From assembly GCA_905221605.1 (NCBI GenBank), contig CAJNDS010002358.1, positions 245,049 through 309,048 of the forward strand: a DNA stretch of 64,000 bases. The letters run 5' to 3'. Position numbers and translations under genes: made by a program. The DNA is from Symbiodinium natans. Its lineage: Eukaryota > Sar > Dinophyceae > Suessiales > Symbiodiniaceae. This document shows, piece by piece, positions 58,150-64,000 of the stretch. The notes under the pieces are model-generated. The model saw only the letters and a list, made by a program, of their open reading frames with translations. It ran no database searches and was not told the DNA's origin. Each line of letters begins with the position of its first letter. Positions within the stretch are counted from its first letter, which is position 1.

Positions 58150-58420
58150 CCTGCGAAGGTTCGTGACGCCCCTTGCCTCGGCAAGCTCGCGTCCGACGCT
58201 GGACTGTCCAAGCTTCTGCAGCTGCTTCTGTGCACGGGCCACCTGAAAAGGCAAATGCAAAGTGGTACAGCAATGTGCTTTGTTGCAGCAGAAGCACGAT
58301 GCAGATGCAAAGAGCCAAGCGCAGCGTTCGGCCTCCTGTCGGTTCAGCCCTGCTTGCTTTGCATCCTCGATGCATCTCCTGGCGCAGGGCTGAAAGCAAC
58401 TCAAAACGAAGGCAAATTTA
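58150..58420 (-). CDS. Small Cys-motif coding segment, two probable exons (possibly FAM136-like)
   Basis: About 58400-58320 on the minus strand reads CFQPCARRCIEDAKQAGLNR and continues QEAERC before a GC donor. About 58243-58170 reads VARAQKQLQKLGQSSVGREL after a CAG acceptor. The C-x3-C-x3-C start, the ED after it, the later Cys and the VARAQ-type helix resemble the CX3C proteins of the FAM136 family. Only part of the family's Cys set is visible and alternative frames exist, so this is a tentative suggestion. Confidence 0.3.
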
Positions 58421-58439
58421 AATGTCGATGTCGGCCTTA

Positions 58440-59240
58440 ACAGCTCCACATCTTTGGCGGTCATAGCTGCCTGCCCAACAAGCATTTTGGTGCACAAACA
58501 ATGTCAGCTATCAATCAAATGGCCTCAATGCTTCTTCTGACGTCCGCCTCTTTGCATGTTGCGGCTGTCACGGCTGTCACGGCATGTAGAGATATGTAGA
58601 GCATCTTTCGAGCAGACAAGGTCGACATGTGCACTGGATGACTCTGAATAACTCTGCAGAACTACTGCAGATTACTGTAAGCTTTCTTCATCAATCAACT
58701 GCGCTTCACATGAAGCATGCTGGTGAACAAGCCTGCAACTCCAAGCATCGCAGAGCCTCTCTTGCTCCTGGCACGAATGGCTGCTGCAAGGTTCCCATGG
58801 AGCCATGCCTCACACTTTCACTTGGCCTGCAAGTTCTGGCTCCAACACTTCTGCTCTTTTGGCAGCTGTGATTGCTGCACGCAGCCTGCCAGACATCCGT
58901 GCACTTGTTGGACCGGCTCGTGGGGCCGAGAGGCAGCGCGCGAGATCTTTTCATTCACAGCCATAGTGGTACGGGCGTATGCGCACAACTGCGCGGCTCA
59001 GCCACGCCCATGCCACATCATCTCGCCGGAGATGTCCTAAGCAAACAGCGCATGCTGCAAGATTCTCATGACGCGCAGCAATTGCGGCTCGCAGAAGACG
59101 ACCAGGAATGGGAATGCAAGGCGCGGCATCTTTATTTAACCTCAAGCATTTCTGGCGAAGGTACATACATGAGCTTGAAAGCTATCGTGCTTGGCCAGCT
59201 GACGTGTCAAACGTCCGCAGTCAATCTAAAGAAGGCTTGC
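58440..59240. other. Spacer downstream of RPL11
   Basis: No convincing coding segment. Should include the RPL11 3' untranslated region on the minus strand. No AATAAA signal was noted, which is usual for dinoflagellates. Confidence 0.45.
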
Positions 59241-59765
59241 TCAGTTGTTCAGAAGGATGCCGTCATACTTTGTTTGAAACCACTTCATGCCATCCTCCTT
59301 CCTAAGCCGGTGAGACGCTCCCACCCTGCCACGGCGCAGCTTTCGGTACTGCACGCGACCTCCGGGCCGGGAGAGATGAACGTAGAAGTCCATGCCGTAA
59401 ATGCCAGTGCCCGGGTCGTATTTAATGCCCAAGTCAATGTGCTCTGTGATCCCAAATCCGAAGCTCCCATTCCTGGCAAAGTTCTTTTTGCGAAGCTCGT
59501 ATTCCTTCACTTTCAAGCCCTTCTCGAGAATTTCCTCCGCCTTTTCACCACGAACGGTCACGTGGCAAGCAATCTTCTCATTTCGGCGGACACTCCACTG
59601 CCTAATGGTCATGCGAGCCTTGGAAAACACTGGCTGCTGCTCTGTCAATTGCTCGAGCACCTTCGCAGCTCGTGTAAGACGATCGCCACTCTCGCCAGTA
59701 CTGATGTTCAAGACCAGTTTCTCCACACGGATTTGACGCATGGGATTCTCTGATTTATCCGCCAT
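59241..59765 (-). CDS. RPL11: 60S ribosomal protein L11 (uL5)
   Basis: A complete 174-residue intronless gene from ATG ([20 protein letters not shown]) to stop (KYDGILLNN). It matches eukaryotic RPL11 along its whole length: [25 protein letters not shown], the RRNEKIA stretch, [40 protein letters not shown], the IYGMDFYV strand and the closing [10 protein letters not shown]. The family is about 170-180 residues. uL5 sits in the central protuberance of the large subunit next to 5S rRNA and contacts the P-site tRNA. No residue looks damaged, so the copy should be functional. Lack of introns fits dinoflagellate ribosomal protein genes spread by mRNA retroposition, though no spliced-leader relic was found upstream. 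Confidence 0.98.
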   Translation of the reverse strand: MADKSENPMRQIRVEKLVLNISTGESGDRLTRAAKVLEQLTEQQPVFSKARMTIRQWSVRRNEKIACHVTVRGEKAEEILEKGLKVKEYELRKKNFARNGSFGFGITEHIDLGIKYDPGTGIYGMDFYVHLSRPGGRVQYRKLRRGRVGASHRLRKEDGMKWFQTKYDGILLNN

Positions 59766-60600
59766 GGCAGCGGGTCGTCACCTTCGATGCTCTTCTCTTT
59801 GAGTTTTGCTAATGAGGTGTGAAACCGCTGAGATCCGAAATCAGCCGAACAATCCGTGCAAGGGGAGTCAGCTTCTTCGGTGTTCGTGCCCTCACAGCAA
59901 TGAACCTCCATCTCTTGCAACTGCGAAGCGCTGACGGAGGTGAAATTCAGCAGCGTTGCTAAGCCGGCTCGAAAACACCAAAAATGCTGAGCGGCTGACG
60001 GCAGCAGAGAGCAACGCATGGCAACGTCTTGTGTGGATTGACTGGTGCCATGAGCAAAAATTCTGCGCCGACACGCGCCACCACCCGCCTAAAAGGCATC
60101 ATTGTAATGACACAGCGACACACTCCTAACAACTCCTACCACTCAACTCTGCGCCGGAGTACTAGTTGTGACCGGGGGCCACTCAAGTCTTGGGCCGGTA
60201 GGTTAGCTCACAATTCGCAATGTCCTATCCAGCACCAAGACGTCGGAGGCGGAGAGACCTTCCATTTTGGATGCAGACCTTCAGGCACAAAAAGCCATCT
60301 AGCAGTCTCTACTGAGAAAGGATGAATTGACACGTGCCAAAACTGTACAGAGTCTGGATGCAGGATTCTTCTGCTGCCTATTGCAGCCAAGAGAAATGTC
60401 TACAACTGATTGACTGTGCAGCAGCCTAAGCGGGGCTTGAATTCATGAGTCTCCGCTATGCGTTCGCTTTGCATGTATGCAGGTGTTGTGAACGAGGATA
60501 TTGTCCCTGAACAACTTGATTACCTGAGGCGGTCCGGAGCATCAGAAGTGAGGGCAACGGGTTCAACACTCGGCAGCTAGCTGAGAGTCCAGTGCGGTCC
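59766..60600. other. Upstream region of RPL11
   Basis: A 103-codon minus-strand frame (60019-59708) runs into the RPL11 start in another register and has no recognisable domain. It may be 5' leader sequence. No TATA box or spliced-leader remnant was recognised. Confidence 0.4.
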
Positions 60601-60624
60601 AGCTGCTGACAGCCGTCGCGGCTG

Positions 60625-61557
60625 TCACAGTTGGCGCCGGCTCCTGAGACTCGCCAACAATTCCAGAGTCACACAAGGAAAATTAAAACTTCGAGCGATG
60701 ATGCCGCTGATGCCAAGTCTGAGGTTCGGGCATGAGATTACTCTTGCGGTTGCACGGAGGTGTCGCGACGGTGCTGCGATGCTGGCAGTGGTTGCCGCAG
60801 GTCTGTGAGATGAAGGCTTTGTTTGCAAGCTGGACTGATGTGGCCTGTCATGCTCGAGGTCCGACGTGCGATCAGGTGTAGCATCGCTGGTGTCTTGAAG
60901 CTCAGCATGCTCATCCTGTTCACTGAGCGAAGAAGCTGCATCTGAATCATCCGCCTCAGCTGACAGAGCAGGTGTCGCAGATGTCGTGGAAGTCATCTCC
61001 TTGCCCAGAGGTGACGCTGTCGAGATCTCGTAACTCCCAGGTCCAGTCGTGGCATCGCCTCCTGAGCCCATATCCCCTACATCGCTGTCGAGACCTGTCT
61101 CGCTGTCGAGATCTGTCTCATTGCAATCCCAGCAATCACTGTCATCTGGTTCGGTGGTCGTGGCTCTGGTGAAGGTAGTGCTGGTAGTGTCCGCAGAGAA
61201 ATTGTCCAAGTCGCTGCAATTCCAACAATCGCTGGAATTCAGGGCCAGGCCAGGCGGTGTGACGACAGTATTGCTGCTGGTGCTGCTGCTGGTGAAACTG
61301 CTCTCTGAAACCGTTGTGCTGCTCGAAGAAGTTTCTGTCGAGGTCCTCGTAACTGTTACTGAGGTGACTGTGGCCGTTGTGGTGGCCGTGGATGTGGAGC
61401 TTGTCGTAAGGGTGAGTGTGGCTGTGGTAGTCTTTGTTTGACTCGAGGTTGACATGGTGGAAGTTGCCGAAGATGTGGCTGAATGGGTTAAGGTGCTGCT
61501 ATGCGTCACCGTGACCTCAACCGTGTAAACAGCAGACGCACAACATAGACAGGACAA
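60625..61557 (-). CDS. Ser/Thr-rich mucin-like protein or exon
   Basis: A ~310-codon minus-strand frame. There is no ATG at its upstream end (61557); the first is at 61455 (MSTSSQTKTTT), so an upstream exon may supply the start. Residues up to about 100 are almost only Thr, Ser, Ala and Val in TTxT/TSxS patterns, a typical O-glycosylated stalk. Then comes a duplicated motif, SSDCWNCSDLD and DSDCWDCNETDLD, within an acidic segment of Asp/Glu/Ser. The C-terminal ~60 residues are basic and of different character and may be intron read-through. Long Thr-rich stalks are common in dinoflagellate surface or secreted proteins. No catalytic domain is present in this part. Confidence 0.55.
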   Translation of the reverse strand: MSCLCCASAVYTVEVTVTHSSTLTHSATSSATSTMSTSSQTKTTTATLTLTTSSTSTATTTATVTSVTVTRTSTETSSSSTTVSESSFTSSSTSSNTVVTPPGLALNSSDCWNCSDLDNFSADTTSTTFTRATTTEPDDSDCWDCNETDLDSETGLDSDVGDMGSGGDATTGPGSYEISTASPLGKEMTSTTSATPALSAEADDSDAASSLSEQDEHAELQDTSDATPDRTSDLEHDRPHQSSLQTKPSSHRPAATTASIAAPSRHLRATARVISCPNLRLGISGIIARSFNFPCVTLELLASLRSRRQL

Positions 61558-61559
61558 CT

Positions 61560-62590
61560 GACGGGCACAACATCTGGCACAGCCGTCACATCTCCACAGG
61601 CTAGAGCCGGCAACGTTGTCGTCGGTGGCTCAGGGGGCAGCTTCCTCCAGATGAGTGGATGTCTGCGTCACACTGCGTCACACTCCGTCCCATTGCCTTT
61701 GTGCATGCCTCACTTGAAAATATGAGCCGCTCGCACACAGATGTTGTCACAGAGGGCAGGCTGCTGACAAGTCAACGTCTCCCCTCCTCACGCTGGATGC
61801 GCAGGATGCAACTATGCGGCCCAACCGCAGAATCCCTTCGTCCTCCAGGATTCAGCACCAACCTGGCTTCACATCTTGCCAGCACGGAAAGGCTGTGAAG
61901 CTATGGATGCTTCGATGCCAGGTGTAAACTTTAAACATGACGCGCAGACGACGTGACGCCAAGATATTCCAATGTGAAACACCCTTTGGGTAGCAGCGAC
62001 TCATTTCTGCGCTGCACACATTCCTTGTCGATGGCGCACAGTTACACACTGGTTCACGCATGCCACTGAAGCGAAGTGTGAACCTTGGGCCCTAGGAACT
62101 TAAGGCCCTCACACTTAAAAGTGTGCCCCCACAAACGCTGGGCACATCGATCGTCCTGCAACACATTGCATTTGCTTCTGGCAAAGGCATGGGCAAAGCA
62201 AGTGTTAAGGCAAAAGAAGCACTTAACATGCATGCGGTCTCGTCAGCCCCCTCAATGCAGCTGATCGCATCCACGATTGGCCTATGAAGCGGGCGGCACC
62301 AAAGACAAAATGCGCATGAGACCAAGACGGGTATGAATCCGAGCTGCTGTGCAGACACAGCATGCTGGATCGACCAGATGCGACCAGCATGCCGAGATAT
62401 GCCGAGTAGGGGACTGGGAGCCGACGGGGCACGGAGCGTTGCCATTGGTAAAGTAAATCCTTGTGCCGGACAGGGGAATCACATTTCAAGAAGTACAGGC
62501 AGAGCAGGAGCAACCTGCCTCTGTCCGATGAAATCTGCCAAAGCACCTGTCACGCTACCAGCTCAACACAAACTTTACATACTCTCAAAC
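61560..62590. other. No gene recognised
   Basis: Short frames only. A small perfect hairpin lies at 62110-62125 (CACACTT-AA-AAGTGTG). Sequence just upstream of the Ser/Thr-rich frame reads Cys-rich on the minus strand and could be its missing 5' exon. Confidence 0.35.
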
Positions 62591-62639
62591 TTTAAACCAG
62601 CTCGCTTCTGAGGACACAACCAGCGCTTCCGGCTGGCTC

Positions 62640-64000
62640 TTGCTGCAGACCTTGGAGACATGTGATTGCTGCCAGCGCCTGGGCTAAGGCAAACTCTCCC
62701 TCTGCGCGAAAGAACTTGAATGAAGGACTGGGATGGTGCGCCCCGCTTTCCATACCACTCGACTTGCCGGTTGTCCTACAGGAGCGACTTTCAGAGATGC
62801 TGTCTGTCTGTCTGTCTGTGCTGCAAGGGCGAAGTGAACTCATTGGCTAGACTGAACTGCGGCGCGTCGTGTGGTTTCGACGGAGTCCTGAGCCGGCAGA
62901 GCCTGTAGCTGCAAGAGAACCATAAGCTTGAAGGCAAGCACGCATCCTGCGCCCAAATGCCCGTTCAGAGTGGATGTTGGTCTGACGTTACAAGTACAGC
63001 AGGTCCAAAAAAAGTCTCAAATGCTCTCGTCATGTCTCGTCTCCGAACAGCTGCTGTGTCAAACCTCGGTCCTGGTGAGCTGGCCGCTCGCATCCCTCCG
63101 CATTGCACGTTTTCCGGACACTTGTCGTCTACGTCTTGTGCAGGTACGTAGGGGGGCCCAATACGGTCCCTTTTCACTGACCTTCAGATAGATGAGCACT
63201 TGAAACTTGTTCTCCCCTGGCAAGAACCTGAACCTCACACCCCAGCGTCTGAGCCAAGGTTGCAGCAAGTTCGAAGCTGCAAGGTCACTGCAAAGCAACA
63301 AACCACAAACCATCAGCTGACTCAAAGCTGTGAGAGTCGGGCCTGTACATGTCTGCTGAATGTGCAGCTTCCCGCAGCTCTTGTGCGGCACCTCCCAGTG
63401 TCTCCGATTTCGAGATGCCATCCTCTGATCCGGAAAAGCGCATGAAACCGAGAGAGGGTTCCCGGCCAACTCGAGCTCGCAGTCGCCGCAAGCGCTCCCG
63501 TGCAAATGCAACCTGGTCTGGAGTTTCACACACCATCGTGTTACCACTTGATACCCGTCGCCTCAGAACTTGTGAAACCCGCCGCATCGGCAGCCGTAAG
63601 AGCTGCCAGCAATCGCCGCTGATCCTGTGCTCTGTGCTTCAGCACGCGGGTTAAAATCGGACGTTCTTAAGCTGATCTTGAAAAGTGCCTCGCCGTGCAC
63701 AGCACGAGCCAGCTCCTTGGGCCGCATGGACGTCAAGAGATCGCAGAAATTCGCAGAAGCGAGCAACGTGGCATGCTGTCCTCTGCCACCTCTGCACGCG
63801 TCTTCACCATTGTCTCCTCAGCCTTTCGATTTTGCGCTGGAAGTCATGGCTTGAACGACTGCAGAATGATGGCCATTCCTCGAGCATGAACACCGTCTTC
63901 TGAGCGATCTCTATAACTTCAGAGTTCTGCTCCAGAACAACCTCCGAACATGTCCACTCAAGCGCTGCCAGGCTCGAAGTCACTTGCGGATGTCCTTGGC
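62640..64000 (-). CDS. Unidentified multi-exon gene, 5' end beyond the window
   Basis: Protein-like minus-strand segments occur in succession. About 63968-63860: SSLAALEWTCSEVVLEQNSE, then VIEIAQKTVFMLEE. About 63755-63663: LLTSMRPKELARAVHGEALF. About 63530-63345: QVAFARERLRRLRARVGREP and ETLGGAAQELREAAHSADM. About 63272-63190: WGVRFRFLPGENKFQVLIYL, with a GTCAGT donor. About 62725-62640: FKFFRAEGEFALAQALAAIT. They are mostly helical, with one beta-rich stretch. I recognise no family and did not verify the joins. Confidence 0.5.

Overview
The window looks like nuclear DNA of a dinoflagellate, most likely of the Symbiodinium type. Five things point there. Coding sequence is sparse and eukaryotic. 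Multi-exon genes have many small exons, and most introns that can be placed exactly begin with GC rather than GT and end with AG. Every gene recognised with confidence lies on the minus strand. Several complete genes have no introns. Plant/dinoflagellate-type telomere units (TTTAGGG) occur inside the sequence. There are no bacterial operons, no ribosome-binding-site architecture, and no convincing tRNA, rRNA or CRISPR array.

Layout, left to right. 1-8.9 kb: a short CCCTAAA tract at 487-530, a CA microsatellite, and scattered minus-strand coding segments of unknown identity (clearest at 6.45-6.70 kb). 8.9-21.2 kb: a kinesin-1-like motor gene. Its 5' motor exons lie at 21.2-20.2 kb and its 3' motor exons at 10.2-8.9 kb. 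The ~10 kb between them holds a CEP131-like (AZI1, centriolar satellite/basal body) coiled-coil gene on the same strand. 22.5-24.1 kb: an intronless SLC13-type anion transporter. 24.45-25.12 kb: an extremely AT-rich island. 27-31 kb: exons of unidentified genes. 32.6-33.6 kb: a long poly-G tract, a 33-bp tandem duplication and a TTTAGGG array. 34.5-36.5 kb: an intronless ~690-residue protein with a cereblon CULT-like zinc site. 39.6-40.0 kb: a ~410-bp TAG repeat. 40.6-42.4 kb: an APE2-type AP endonuclease in several exons. 44.3-45.5 kb: an intronless SEC14-GOLD protein. 46.1-49.0 kb: exons with EF-hand motifs and a RING-H2 finger. 49-58 kb: more unidentified exon-like segments and a 32-base C run. 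59.2-59.8 kb: intact intronless ribosomal protein L11 (uL5). 60.6-61.5 kb: a Ser/Thr-rich mucin-like ORF. 62.6-64.0 kb: exons of an unidentified gene that runs off the right edge.

The recognised genes are housekeeping functions: translation (RPL11), DNA repair (APE2), microtubule transport and centriole/cilium biology (kinesin, CEP131), lipid transfer (SEC14-GOLD), anion transport (SLC13) and ubiquitin or Ca2+ signalling (RING, EF-hand, CULT-like). They form a one-directional array rather than a functional operon. The most unusual observation is the interleaving of the kinesin and CEP131 genes: reading frame and splice phase match exactly across the 10-kb gap. Exon boundaries were read by eye from translation and splice-site logic and are approximate unless stated. 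No similarity search was run.
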